A DNA stretch of 64,000 bases from Brenneria rubrifaciens (GCF_005484945.1 NZ_CP034035.1:620001-684000), one strand, 5' to 3'; numbered from the stretch's first letter, positions 8,208 to 17,414 are shown. Notes: generated by a model from the letters alone, not told the origin. Made by a program: numbers and translations.

Positions 8208-10455
8208 TATTTCATTGCGCACTTTGATATTTACGCTGGCGTTGTCCGCTTTATCGCTGACCATGGCGGCCAGGGCGCAGACACCGCTGGCGGAGACACC
8301 GCAGGAGGAAACGCCGCTGGCGCAAACCCAGCGTGAAGAGACGCCTCCGGCGCAGACTTCTCAGGAGGAAACGCCGCTGGCGCAGACCCAGCGTGAAGAG
8401 ACGCCGCTAGCGCAGACGTCGCAGGAGGAAACGCCGCTGGCGCAAACCCAGCGTCAAGAGACGCCTCCGGCGCAGACGTCGCAGGAGGAAACGCCGCTGG
8501 CGCAGATCCAGCGTGAAGAGACGCCTCCGGCGCAGACGTCGCAGGAGGAAACGCCGCTGGCGCAGATCCAGCGTGAAGAGACGCCGCAGACGCAGACGTC
8601 GCAGGAGGAAACGCCGCTGGCGCAGATCCAGCGTGAAGAGACGCCGCAGACGCAGACGTCGCAGGAGGAAACGCCGCTGGCGCAAATCCAGCGTGAAGAG
8701 ACGCCGCAGACGCAGACGTCGCAGGAGGAAACGCCGCTGGCGCAGACCCAGCGTGAAGAGACGCCGCAGACGCAGACGTCGCAGGAGGAAACGCCGCTGG
8801 CGCAGACCCAGCGTGAAGAGACGCCGCAGGCGCAGACGTCGCAGGAGGAAACGCCGCTGGCGCAGATCCAGCGTGAAGAGACATCGCAGGCGCAGACGTC
8901 GCAGGAGGAAACGCCGCTGGCGCAGACCCAGCGTGAAGAGACGTCGCAGGAGGAAACGCCGCTGGCGCAGATCCAGCGTGAAGAAACACCGCTTATGCAG
9001 ACACTGTTGGCGAAAACACCGCTGGTGCAGACGCCGCTGGCGAAGGCACCGTTGGTGCAGACGCCGATGGCGAGGGCACCGCTGGTGCAGACGCCGATGG
9101 CGAGGGCACCGCTGGTGCAGACGCCGCTGGCGAGGGCACCGCTGGTGCAGACGCCGCTGGCGAGGGCACCGCTGGTGCAGAGACCGCTGGCGCTGTCTGT
9201 CGGCGCTGGGAAGTTAATCAATGTCGCCGCTGAGATGACGACGGTATTTGTTGCGGACCCGGAGATAGCCGATGTGCAGTCGCCGGCTGAGGGGGCGGTG
9301 CTGGTGTTGGGGAAACGGGTAGGCACTACATCGCTGTACGTGCTGGATGCAGCGGGCAAACCGCTGCTACAGCGCACGGTGGTGGTTCGCCATAATCTGG
9401 GTGAGGTGCAAAGCTCATTACGCCAGCGTTTTCCGAAACTGCGTCTGGGGCTGACGTCGGCGCCTGGCTCGATTATGGTGGCGGGTCAGGTTCCCAACGC
9501 CGAAACCGCCGAAGCGATTGTCCAGACGATTAGTCCTTATCTGACGGAAAAGGAGCAATTACTCAACCAGTTGACGATCGCCAGCCCGGTGCAGGTGCAT
9601 CTGCGGGTGCGGGTGACGGAAGTTTCGCGCTCGGTCATACAGCAACTGGGGGTGAACTGGGAAGTTATGTCCAGTCCGGGAAACTTTATGCTTGGGTTGG
9701 GCGGCATACGTGATTTTACATCCGGCTCGGGCACGGGGACCACTTATACCAGGGCGCCCGGCGCGTATGGCATCGTAGGTGGGTTCAAGACGGGCAACAC
9801 GTCGATTGAAACCATGATTGACGCGCTGGATCAAGAAGGACTGGTCAGTATTCTGGCTGAACCCAATTTGACCGCGGTGTCCGGTCAGACCGCCAGCTTT
9901 CTGGCGGGCGGGGAGTTTCCGGTGCCAATCAAACAGGAATCGGATTCGATGAGCGTCGAGTTCAAACCATTCGGCGTTGCGCTTGATTTTACCCCCACGG
10001 TGCTGGGCGACGACCGCATCAGCCTCAAAGTCCGGCCTGAGATCAGCGAGATCGACCCTAATAACAGCATCGTGATGGACGGGCTGACGATCCCCGGTGT
10101 TTCTGTGCGGCGCGTCGAAACCACCGTCGAGCTTGCGAGCGGCCAGAGCTTCGCTATCGGCGGGTTGTTACAGAACAACGTCAGCGACATGCTCTCAAAA
10201 GTCCCCGGGCTGGGCTCGGTGCCTGTGTTGGGAAAACTGTTTTCTTCTTCAAATTTTCAAAACAATAAAAGCGAACTGGTGGTGATTGTCACGCCGTATC
10301 TGGTGCGGCCCGCCGCTGCCAGTCAACTGGCTACCCCGCTGGACAGCATGCGGGCCAATACCGATATCGAGTTTATTGTGAATAAAAAGCTCGGTTATGA
10401 CCCGTTGCTAAATGAAGTGCCCCGGCTGACCGGGTCGGCAGGTTTTGTTTATTAG
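8197..10455 (+). CDS. rcpA: RcpA/CpaC outer-membrane secretin with a giant N-terminal repeat domain
   Basis: Secretin forming the outer-membrane pore of the Tad pilus. Layout of the 752 residues: signal peptide (about 1-28, LIFTLALSALSLTMAARA), then about 300 residues of decapeptide repeats, then an N0-like domain starting near LALSVGAGKLINVAAEMT, an N1/BON-like segment, and the C-terminal secretin domain (VHLRVRVTEVSRSVIQQLGV, the conserved SILAEPNLTAVSGQTASFLAGGEFPVP split by this quote into two parts: SILAEPNLTAVSG and ASFLAGGEFPVP; later VPGLGSVPVLGKLF). CpaC/RcpA proteins are usually about 450-500 residues, so the repeats account for the excess. ATG 8197 is preferred over TTG 8188 because of its spacing from AGGAG at about 8182. 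It overlaps the end of rcpC. Confidence 0.93.
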   Translation: MLASISLRTLIFTLALSALSLTMAARAQTPLAETPQEETPLAQTQREETPPAQTSQEETPLAQTQREETPLAQTSQEETPLAQTQRQETPPAQTSQEETPLAQIQREETPPAQTSQEETPLAQIQREETPQTQTSQEETPLAQIQREETPQTQTSQEETPLAQIQREETPQTQTSQEETPLAQTQREETPQTQTSQEETPLAQTQREETPQAQTSQEETPLAQIQREETSQAQTSQEETPLAQTQREETSQEETPLAQIQREETPLMQTLLAKTPLVQTPLAKAPLVQTPMARAPLVQTPMARAPLVQTPLARAPLVQTPLARAPLVQRPLALSVGAGKLINVAAEMTTVFVADPEIADVQSPAEGAVLVLGKRVGTTSLYVLDAAGKPLLQRTVVVRHNLGEVQSSLRQRFPKLRLGLTSAPGSIMVAGQVPNAETAEAIVQTISPYLTEKEQLLNQLTIASPVQVHLRVRVTEVSRSVIQQLGVNWEVMSSPGNFMLGLGGIRDFTSGSGTGTTYTRAPGAYGIVGGFKTGNTSIETMIDALDQEGLVSILAEPNLTAVSGQTASFLAGGEFPVPIKQESDSMSVEFKPFGVALDFTPTVLGDDRISLKVRPEISEIDPNNSIVMDGLTIPGVSVRRVETTVELASGQSFAIGGLLQNNVSDMLSKVPGLGSVPVLGKLFSSSNFQNNKSELVVIVTPYLVRPAAASQLATPLDSMRANTDIEFIVNKKLGYDPLLNEVPRLTGSAGFVY
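8281..9190 (+). repeat. VNTR in rcpA: 60-bp (2 x 30) repeats followed by 30-bp repeats
   Basis: From 8281 to about 9000 a 60-bp unit recurs about 12 times with few differences, coding alternating decapeptides EETPLAQTQR and EETPxAQTSQ; one copy near 8941 is shortened. From about 9000 to 9190 a related 30-bp unit recurs about six times, coding APLVQTPLAR or APLVQTPMAR. All units are multiples of three, so copy-number change alters protein length without breaking the frame. The high identity between copies points to recent expansion or homogenisation. Confidence 0.97.
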
Positions 10456-10482
10456 TGATTTGTGCGCAAAAGGAGTGTGAGG

Positions 10483-10893
10483 ATGACTATTTCCACCGAG
10501 CCGCGCCGCAGTCTCGCTTTACTGGTCATCATTGGCGCGGCCATGCTGTTGGCGGGCTGTGCTTCATGGCAACGGGATGACGATGGTATGCCGGATGTTT
10601 CATCAATAACGTTGCATCAGCGCGGCGGACGCTGGGTTGCGGTTCCGCCAGACTGCTACAAATTACTGCAACCTGGCTACCACTGGAGCCTTGAAGGACG
10701 CAAGCAGGTAGCGTTTGGCTGCGCTACCTATACCAATCTGGCGATCAGTCTGGCGCGGCCACAGGATTTATCCCGACCGCGTGTTTATAGCGGTATGCAA
10801 GCGGACGCGGCGGCTTTGGCGATAACGCGCTATCGGCAGAATAAGGTCGAGCCGCTACGACAGACCGAGTCGACTTCGAAAACAGGTGAATAA
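10483..10893 (+). CDS. rcpB: RcpB/CpaD-type pilus lipoprotein
   Basis: Outer-membrane lipoprotein of about 136 residues. The signal peptide ends in the lipobox LLAGC near residue 27. The segment FGCATYTNLAISLARPQDL carries the CpaD-type motif (GCA...NLA...P.DL..PR). RcpB/CpaD proteins help the secretin assemble or gate. ATG 10483 is chosen because AAGGAG lies 7 nt before it. It stands between rcpA and tadZ, the usual place. Confidence 0.85.
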   Translation: MTISTEPRRSLALLVIIGAAMLLAGCASWQRDDDGMPDVSSITLHQRGGRWVAVPPDCYKLLQPGYHWSLEGRKQVAFGCATYTNLAISLARPQDLSRPRVYSGMQADAAALAITRYRQNKVEPLRQTESTSKTGE

Positions 10894-10907
10894 GCGGATA
10901 GGGACAT

Positions 10908-12116
10908 ATGAGCGTACTGGGTGAGAAAGATCGTAGCGAACAGCGTACGGTAAACTTCGCTGCATTTGTTCAAGATGCGAGCAGTAAAGAGGAAATAACA
11001 CGTTTCCTGAAGGCGAGCACCCTAACTGATAGCCGGGTCGAGCGCGGTAATATCGATGATGTGATCGCCTGGCTGAAAAAAACAGGCCGTTCACCACAGC
11101 GATTGCTGGTGGATATCTCGGGCTCCAGCGGACCGCTGGATGAGCTGGATCGGCTCGCCAATGCCTGTGAACCATCGGTACAGGTCTATGTGGTGGGGGA
11201 TCGCAACGATGTCGGGCTGTATCGCAATTTGCTGCAACGCGGAGTGCAAGACTATCTGGTGAAGCCGCTGGGCGCCGAATTACTGCGCCGTACGCTGGAA
11301 TCGGATGGCACTAATAGCGTGCGCCAGCGGCGTCTTGGCAAAGTTATCACGGTGGTTGGCACGCGTGGTGGGGTCGGCACCACCAGCGTGGCGACGCATC
11401 TGGCCAGAGAGCTTGCTGTTGGCGGTGCGCATCGACGCGTTGTGTATATCGATCTCGATTTTTATGGCGGCAGCGGCACCAGTATGCTGGGGCTGGCGGG
11501 CGGGAGCGCCCTGCTTGAAATTCTGGGGAATGTAAACCGTCTGGACCCGCAGTATCTGGAGCGTACGCTGTCTACGGTGGACAACAGGCTGTATGCCCTG
11601 GGTGCTGAACTGGATTATATGGACGACTATAAGCAGGCGGAAGGCGCGCTGGAGGCGCTACTGGCGACGCTCAGTCAGCATTTCCACTATGTGGTGTTGG
11701 ATATTCCCCTGCGTGGCGGCGAGCTGGCTTCCGAAGCATTTTCTCATGCCAGCCTCGCCTGCGTGGTGACGGATCGGTCGGTTTATTCGGCCAGATCGCT
11801 GGTCAGGCTGGTGCGTCATATCGAGGCGCACCCCAATCCGGCGACGGTGTATAACATCGTCAATCAACCACAGCCATTGAACCGTAATAAAGCCAATATA
11901 GATGATTTCGTCAAAGCGGTAGATCTGCCTGTTGCGGTGGAAATCGGCTATGACGCCCAATCGTTGTCGCTGGCGGAAAATTTGGCAGAGGCGCTGCCGG
12001 AGCGAAGTGAGTTTGCGCAGGGCATAAAACAGCTTGCCAATATCCTGACGGGTGAAGTTCAGAGCGGGCAGCAGGCCTCGTGGTTGCAGAAGTTGTTAAT
12101 GAAGGGGTCAGCATGA
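10908..12116 (+). CDS. tadZ: TadZ/CpaE pilus-localising ATPase
   Basis: MinD/ParA-like cytoplasmic protein of 402 residues. The first about 140 residues resemble an atypical receiver domain (VYVVGDRNDVGLYRNLLQRGVQDYLVKPL). A deviant Walker A follows near residue 148 (GTRGGVGTTSVA), in which the usual lysine is missing, a common feature of TadZ/CpaE. Next is the MinD-like core with DLDFYGGSG. The family places the pilus machine in the cell. Its stop overlaps the tadA start (ATGA). Confidence 0.93.
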   Translation: MSVLGEKDRSEQRTVNFAAFVQDASSKEEITRFLKASTLTDSRVERGNIDDVIAWLKKTGRSPQRLLVDISGSSGPLDELDRLANACEPSVQVYVVGDRNDVGLYRNLLQRGVQDYLVKPLGAELLRRTLESDGTNSVRQRRLGKVITVVGTRGGVGTTSVATHLARELAVGGAHRRVVYIDLDFYGGSGTSMLGLAGGSALLEILGNVNRLDPQYLERTLSTVDNRLYALGAELDYMDDYKQAEGALEALLATLSQHFHYVVLDIPLRGGELASEAFSHASLACVVTDRSVYSARSLVRLVRHIEAHPNPATVYNIVNQPQPLNRNKANIDDFVKAVDLPVAVEIGYDAQSLSLAENLAEALPERSEFAQGIKQLANILTGEVQSGQQASWLQKLLMKGSA

Positions 12117-13552
12117 TTTTCGGACGCAAATTGACAGTGGCGCCCGAATCGGTGACGCCGCCGCAGGAAACTTCGCCGCCAGAAAGTGATAGCGCTCAAG
12201 AGAAAAAATCGATCGCCGCGTCCGTAGTGAAAACCGCGTCCCCCGATGCGGGATCTCCGGTGGCTTACCGCCTGCCGGAAGGCGAGGATACGGTGGTGCG
12301 CTCCGAAAACTACCTCCGCATCCGCCAGACGGTATTTTCCACCATTGATGTCTCCAGCGCGCTCAATCGCAGCCGTGAAGAGGTCAGGCATGATGTCGAA
12401 ACCATTATCGCCGAAACGGTGGTGATGGAAGGTATGCCGGTGACGCAGACCGAACAGCGGCTGATGGGGCAGGAGATTCTTAACGATATGTTTGGTGTAG
12501 GGCCGATTGAACCATTGTTACAGGATGAAACGGTGTCCGACATTATGGTTAATGGTCCGGATCAGATTTATGTGGAACGTTTCGGCAAGCTGGAATTAAC
12601 GCCGCTTAAATTTCGCGATAACGCTCATGTTATCAGCGTCGCCCAGCGTATCGCCTCGTCAGTGGGGCGGCGGGTGGATGAGAGTAGCCCCATGGTGGAT
12701 GCTCGGCTGTCCGACGGTAGCCGGGTTAACGTGATTTTACCGCCGCTGGCGATTGATGGCGCGTCGATCTCAATCCGTAAGTTCTCCCGCCGGGATCTGA
12801 CGCTACAGCGGCTGATAGCAAGAAACTGCCTTTCGCCGGCCATGGCCAGGGTGTTGGAGATCGCGGCCGCCAGCCGGCTCAATATCATTATTTCCGGCGG
12901 CACGGGGTCGGGGAAGACCACGCTGCTTAATGCGTTGTCGCGGTTTATCTCTGTGAATGAACGTATTATCACCGTTGAAGACGCGGCCGAATTGCAGCTA
13001 CAGCAGCCTCATGTATTGAGACTTGAGACGCGGCCGGCGAATATGGAAGGGAGCGGTAAAGTGGCTCAGGGGGATTTGGTGCGCAACGCGCTGCGTATGC
13101 GGCCTGACCGGATCATCCTGGGTGAGACGCGAGGCGTGGAGGCGCTGGATGTGTTGCAGGCGATGAATACCGGCCATGACGGTTCGATGACAACCCTGCA
13201 TGCCAACAACCCGCGTGATGCGCTGATCCGTTTGGAAAGCATGGTGTTGATGGCGAACGGAAACCTGCCGCTGTATTCCATTCGTCGCCAGATTTCCAGT
13301 GCGGTACACATGATTGTACAGGTTGAGCGGATGCGCGACGGTACCCGGCGCGTCACCAGTATTACCGAATTGGCGGGGATGGAAGGTGAAGTGATTGTCA
13401 CCCAGGAGCTGTTCCGCTTCAGTTACGATGCCAGCGCTTTTGATGATGAGGTGAAGGGAACCTTTGACAGTAGCGGCATGCGACCTATTTTCGCCGAGCG
13501 CGCGCGTTATTACGGTATGGAAATTGCACTGTTGGAGGCAATGCGCCCATGA
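12113..13552 (+). CDS. tadA: TadA/CpaF pilus assembly and retraction ATPase
   Basis: Cytoplasmic secretion ATPase of the GspE/VirB11 superfamily, 479 residues. Walker A GGTGSGKTTLLNAL near residue 261, Asp box region VEDAAELQL, Walker B RPDRIILGETRG near 329, and the His box HDGSMTTLHANNP. It powers Flp polymerisation. The ATG at 12113 overlaps the tadZ stop and follows GAAGGGG; a longer frame upstream to 12080 lies inside tadZ and is not used. Confidence 0.96.
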   Translation: MIFGRKLTVAPESVTPPQETSPPESDSAQEKKSIAASVVKTASPDAGSPVAYRLPEGEDTVVRSENYLRIRQTVFSTIDVSSALNRSREEVRHDVETIIAETVVMEGMPVTQTEQRLMGQEILNDMFGVGPIEPLLQDETVSDIMVNGPDQIYVERFGKLELTPLKFRDNAHVISVAQRIASSVGRRVDESSPMVDARLSDGSRVNVILPPLAIDGASISIRKFSRRDLTLQRLIARNCLSPAMARVLEIAAASRLNIIISGGTGSGKTTLLNALSRFISVNERIITVEDAAELQLQQPHVLRLETRPANMEGSGKVAQGDLVRNALRMRPDRIILGETRGVEALDVLQAMNTGHDGSMTTLHANNPRDALIRLESMVLMANGNLPLYSIRRQISSAVHMIVQVERMRDGTRRVTSITELAGMEGEVIVTQELFRFSYDASAFDDEVKGTFDSSGMRPIFAERARYYGMEIALLEAMRP

Positions 13553-14532
13553 GCCAGGCTGATGTGGTGATGCTGCTGGCCTTTGCCGCCAGCGTGTTGG
13601 CCGGGCTCGCCATCATCGTATTGAGCAATGCGTTGAGTCAGCGGGCCGTCGTGCGTATTCGGCAACGTTTGAAAGCGATTACCGGCTTTTCGGGCAATGC
13701 GTCACGGCAGAAAATTCTGCTGGAACTGGAGCGCGCTCAGTCGGAAGCGCGTCGTCGTCGTCGGCGTCAGGCGATGGGAACGCTGGGGTACTACCTTAAC
13801 CGGTTGGATACCGTGGGCGGGAAACAAGGAAAGCGGATGCTGTTCGTATGCACGGCGGCGACACTTCTGTTTGGCATCGCTCTGCTAGCGCTTGGTCTGA
13901 TACCGGCTACCTGGTGGAGTATCCCGCTGGCGCTGCTGGCCGCTCCGCTGGCCGTCACCATCTTTGTCTACCAAAAACAGGTTGAGCGGTTCCAGATTCA
14001 GTTTCTTAATCAGTTGCCGGAGGCGATGGATCTGATTACCCGCGCTAGTCAGGCCGGGATACCGATTACACAGTCCATTCGTAATGTCGGCAACCATGTC
14101 ACGGCGCCACTCGGGCCGGAATTCCTCAAGATGGGCGACGGGCTGTTATTAGGTAATGAAATTCAGGAGGTGGTGGACGAAGCGGTATTGCGTGTCAAAT
14201 TACCTGACTTTGCCTTTTTTGCCGTCTGCCTTGCTTTACAACGTGATACCGGCGGATCGCTGGTGGAAGCGCTGGATAATCTTTCCACCATAATCCGCTC
14301 ACGGCGCGATTTACGGCTGAAGACCAAAGCGATGACGGCCGAAGGGCGCCTGTCCGGTTTGATCCTCGCAGTGTTGCCGTTTTGCATCACGGGCGCGCTG
14401 TTCGTGCTTAATCCGACGTACATCGGCATCATGTTCGATACCCCTAACGGACAAAAGCTGCTTTGGGTCGCGGGTATTATGCTGGCGCTGGGCGTGATGT
14501 CGATTCGCAAGATCGCCAAAATGGAGGTTTGA
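13549..14532 (+). CDS. tadB: TadB inner-membrane platform protein
   Basis: GspF-type membrane protein, 327 residues. One N-terminal helix (MLLAFAASVLAGLAIIVL), a basic cytoplasmic stretch, two more helices, the T2SSF cytoplasmic domain (QFLNQLPEAMDLITRASQAG, ...LQRDTGGSLVEALDNL) and a C-terminal membrane pair. It forms the inner-membrane platform with TadC on which TadA works. It overlaps tadA by 4 bp (ATGA). Confidence 0.95.
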   Translation: MSQADVVMLLAFAASVLAGLAIIVLSNALSQRAVVRIRQRLKAITGFSGNASRQKILLELERAQSEARRRRRRQAMGTLGYYLNRLDTVGGKQGKRMLFVCTAATLLFGIALLALGLIPATWWSIPLALLAAPLAVTIFVYQKQVERFQIQFLNQLPEAMDLITRASQAGIPITQSIRNVGNHVTAPLGPEFLKMGDGLLLGNEIQEVVDEAVLRVKLPDFAFFAVCLALQRDTGGSLVEALDNLSTIIRSRRDLRLKTKAMTAEGRLSGLILAVLPFCITGALFVLNPTYIGIMFDTPNGQKLLWVAGIMLALGVMSIRKIAKMEV

Positions 14533-15474
14533 GTGGATTTACTTTATGTCACATGCCTGTTGTGCGCGGTAACCGGCGTGGCGTTATATCTGTATGCCCG
14601 CGTCGGACGCCGCGCCAGGCTGGCTGAACGGTTGCAAGCCGAGGTATTACGTAAGCGTAGCCAACTTCAGGAGCAGGTTGATTCGTGGCGGCACCACGCT
14701 TTACCTCAGCGGGTGCTGCGGATATTACAGCGTATTGGTCACTTTGCGCCGCTGTTCAGCGCGGCCCAGCGCACAGAAATTGCGGGAAAACTGGTGTCGG
14801 CCGGGTTCCGCAGTCCTCAAGCGCTGATTATTGTCGCCGCTTTGTCACTGTTGTCGATGGTTTCTCTGGGGTTGCTGGTGGCGTTTTTCGCCTGGCCATA
14901 TCTGGAAGGCAACTGGATATATGCGCTGGCGCTGATACTACTGGCAATCTACCTGGGTACGTTATTCCCGCGTCTGCTGCTTGACCGAATGGTGCTGCGG
15001 CGTCAGCGGCTAATCCAGCAAAGCCTGCCGGACGCACTTGATCTGCTGGTGATCTGCACCAATGCCGGGCTGGGTTTAAACAGCGCCCTTCAGCGGGTGG
15101 CCGAAGAAATGGAAATGGTCTGCCCGGCGCTGGGGGATGAACTGCGTTTAACCTCTGGCGAATTGCAAATCAGTAGCGATACCGAAACGGTACTCAACCG
15201 ACTGGTTGAACGCACCAGGCTGGATTCCATCCGTACGCTGGTGAACACGCTGCTGCAATCACGTCAGTATGGCACGGCGATTACTCAGGCATTGCGTGTT
15301 CTGGCTCGCTCCGAACGTACCGCCCGCATGATGCGGCTGGAAGAAGCGGCCGCCAAGCTTGCGGTGAAAATCACCCTGCCCATGATGTTGTTTATTATGC
15401 CGACGGTGTTAATTGTGGCGGCGGGGCCGGCAGTACTAGGATTGATGGCTTTTTTTGCGACACAGCAACAATAA
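14533..15474 (+). CDS. tadC: TadC inner-membrane platform protein
   Basis: Second GspF-type protein, 313 residues, partner of TadB. The T2SSF domain shows QSLPDALDLLVICTNAGLGL and later RQYGTAITQALRVLARSERT, with flanking membrane helices. It begins with GTG at 14533, directly after the tadB stop codon, so expression is likely coupled. Confidence 0.94.
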   Translation: MDLLYVTCLLCAVTGVALYLYARVGRRARLAERLQAEVLRKRSQLQEQVDSWRHHALPQRVLRILQRIGHFAPLFSAAQRTEIAGKLVSAGFRSPQALIIVAALSLLSMVSLGLLVAFFAWPYLEGNWIYALALILLAIYLGTLFPRLLLDRMVLRRQRLIQQSLPDALDLLVICTNAGLGLNSALQRVAEEMEMVCPALGDELRLTSGELQISSDTETVLNRLVERTRLDSIRTLVNTLLQSRQYGTAITQALRVLARSERTARMMRLEEAAAKLAVKITLPMMLFIMPTVLIVAAGPAVLGLMAFFATQQQ

Positions 15475-15499
15475 AAATATCACATGAAGGATGGTGGTG

Positions 15500-16267
15500 A
15501 TGGAACATAAATATCGATTAGTTCTGATGCTTTGTATAGCGGTTTTATTGGCGGGCTGTGGTTCAGCGCCAGCGCATAAGGAAAAAGAGGTACAGGGAAA
15601 ATCTCTTGTTGGGGAAAGCGATCTGCGCATTGCCGCCAGTGCGTTACAGAGTGGAGATTTCAATGTCGCCCAGTCAATCTATGGCCGTTTGGTTAAACAA
15701 CAGCCCGATAACGTCAACGCCTGGCTAGGACTGGCGGATACCCATTTCATGATGGGCGAGTTGGACGCCGCCAATAAAGCGTACGCTACCATGCAGCAGC
15801 TTGACCCGAAAAATATTGACGCCCAACTGGGACAGGCCCGGATTTTGGTGCGGAATCGCAATCTGACGGAGGCCATCGCCCGCTTTAAGTCTATTCTCAC
15901 TCGTTTTCCCAATCATCCGCTGGCGCTGTCCGGGCTAGGGGTCAGCTACGATCTGTCTGGCGATCCTGACCAGGCGCAGAGCACTTATCGCCGCGGGTTA
16001 CAGTTACACCCTGATGACGCGGCACTGCGTACCAATTTCGGGCTATCGCTGGCGTTGAGCGGGAAACCCCGCGAAGCAGTTAATGTTCTGCTGGGAAACT
16101 CCGGCGTATCCGGCAAACTGCCGCAGGCGCGGGATAACCTGGCATTGGCATATGGCATGTTGGGGCGGGACGATGCTGCCGAAGAAATTCTGATGAGCAG
16201 CCAGTCGCGGAGCGCGGTAGAGGATAATTTGGAGTTCTATCACTACCTGCGCAACAACATGAGGTGA
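15500..16267 (+). CDS. tadD: TadD TPR lipoprotein
   Basis: Lipoprotein of about 255 residues with signal peptide and lipobox LLAGC, then several tetratricopeptide repeats (for example NAWLGLADTHFMMGELDAANKAY, shown here as NAWLGLADTHF and GELDAANKAY; ALSGLGVSYDLSGDPDQAQ). TadD acts as a pilotin-like or scaffold protein of the Tad machine. Two ATG codons exist (15491 and 15500). The AAGG at 15487-15490 touches the first, so the second, MEHKYRLVLML, has the better spacing. Confidence 0.9.
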   Translation: MEHKYRLVLMLCIAVLLAGCGSAPAHKEKEVQGKSLVGESDLRIAASALQSGDFNVAQSIYGRLVKQQPDNVNAWLGLADTHFMMGELDAANKAYATMQQLDPKNIDAQLGQARILVRNRNLTEAIARFKSILTRFPNHPLALSGLGVSYDLSGDPDQAQSTYRRGLQLHPDDAALRTNFGLSLALSGKPREAVNVLLGNSGVSGKLPQARDNLALAYGMLGRDDAAEEILMSSQSRSAVEDNLEFYHYLRNNMR

Positions 16268-16271
16268 CCGT

Positions 16272-16754
16272 GTGAAAGTTAACGTTGCAACGTCTCTGCG
16301 CCGCAATCAGCGCGGTGTCACCGCGCTGGGATATGCGCTGGTCGCGCCATTACTGTTTGCTGTGGTGTTTGTTGCCTTGGAAGTGGCTTTCATCATGCTG
16401 GCCGACGCGCATCTGGATATTGCGGCCAACCGGGTGGCGCGTATGGGGCGTATCGGCATTCAAGGGAATTGTCAACAGGCTGTGCGGGGCGTCATGAACA
16501 ACACATTGTCCGCCTGGGTTCGCAACGAGAATGAAATGTATGCGGACGCCAAAATTTACACGCCGGGCGGGGATAATGATTTCAACGATCCGGGTGATAA
16601 AAATTATGAGCCGGTTTGTAACGCTGGCGGGCGGGGCGATATGGTGATCTATCGGCTGGCTTTTGACCGTCCCGGTCTGACAGGGTTTATCGCCTGGCTG
16701 GGATACACCAAAATGCGTTTTGAACGCGTGATCCTGATCCAGAACGAACCGTGA
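16272..16754 (+). CDS. tadE: TadE-like pseudopilin
   Basis: 160 residues. Basic leader, then RGVTALGYALVAPLLFAVVF as the prepilin-type segment, then an extracytoplasmic domain with paired cysteines (GNCQQA; PVCNAGG). TadE and TadF are minor pseudopilins processed by TadV. Position +5 after the cleavage Gly is Gly here rather than the usual Glu (GVTALG-Y instead of GVxxxE), which is odd for a processed pseudopilin. Starts with GTG at 16272 and overlaps the next gene by 4 bp. Confidence 0.85.
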   Translation: MKVNVATSLRRNQRGVTALGYALVAPLLFAVVFVALEVAFIMLADAHLDIAANRVARMGRIGIQGNCQQAVRGVMNNTLSAWVRNENEMYADAKIYTPGGDNDFNDPGDKNYEPVCNAGGRGDMVIYRLAFDRPGLTGFIAWLGYTKMRFERVILIQNEP

Positions 16755-17410
16755 GACAGCGTATGATGAAGATCGGGTATTCTCTGCGGCGGCGTTTGGC
16801 ACAGACCGCATTGTGGCGTGTCGGGCGCGACAGCAACGGCGTGGCGGCGGTCGAAGCGGCGCTGATTATTCCAGTGGCGGTCTTTCTTATCTTTGGCGCC
16901 TGGGAACTCTATAGCTATTACAGAGCTGCGGCGGTAGTGGAACGCACGGCGTTTCTGGTGGCAAACAGCCTGTCTATGCAGCGTGAATTGAAAGACGGTA
17001 ATCAATGCTCTCTGGCCGATGATGTCTGCACTTATAACGCCATTGCCCAAGATCTGATGACCCCGCTCGATTATAAAAATAACGGCGGCCTCATCATTAG
17101 TCTTTATACCGCGAAACCGGATAAAAGAGGTGCCCTGGTCTGGACGTCCAAAGAGGCAGATAAGGAGGGGTGGCGGAGAATTTATCGAGGCAGCGGCAAT
17201 AAACGTGCTCTGGTTTCCCTGTTGGCGCCGCCTGCCGGCTTCCCGCAGGCGACGATTGACGACACCACGATCGTGGTGGAAGCGTTCTATCACTACACCC
17301 CGTTTACCATCGCTTCAACATTCTGGCCGAAACTGGGCGGCGAGCGGCAAATTGTCAGCCGGGTATTCTATCGCCCACGTTTTGGCGCCTTAAAGGTGTT
17401 GGGGAGATAA
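16751..17410 (+). CDS. tadF: TadF-like pseudopilin
   Basis: 219 residues. The N-terminus is basic, then NGVAAVEAALIIPVAVFLIFG forms the prepilin segment with Glu at +5, and the rest is an extracytoplasmic domain with one Cys pair (NQCSLADDVC). It starts at GTG 16751 inside the tadE stop region; an internal ATG at 16763 is an alternative start. Placement before tadG supports the TadF assignment. Confidence 0.83.
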   Translation: MRQRMMKIGYSLRRRLAQTALWRVGRDSNGVAAVEAALIIPVAVFLIFGAWELYSYYRAAAVVERTAFLVANSLSMQRELKDGNQCSLADDVCTYNAIAQDLMTPLDYKNNGGLIISLYTAKPDKRGALVWTSKEADKEGWRRIYRGSGNKRALVSLLAPPAGFPQATIDDTTIVVEAFYHYTPFTIASTFWPKLGGERQIVSRVFYRPRFGALKVLGR

Positions 17411-17414
17411 CACG

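Noticed and set aside
8281..9190. Possible CRISPR array
   Set aside because: The repeats are contiguous without unique spacers and code for protein in frame with a secretin.
8231..9377. Long antisense and alternative-frame ORFs over the rcpA repeats (up to 307 codons)
   Set aside because: They mirror the 60-bp repeats, have no ribosome sites, and exist only because the repeat unit lacks stops in several frames.
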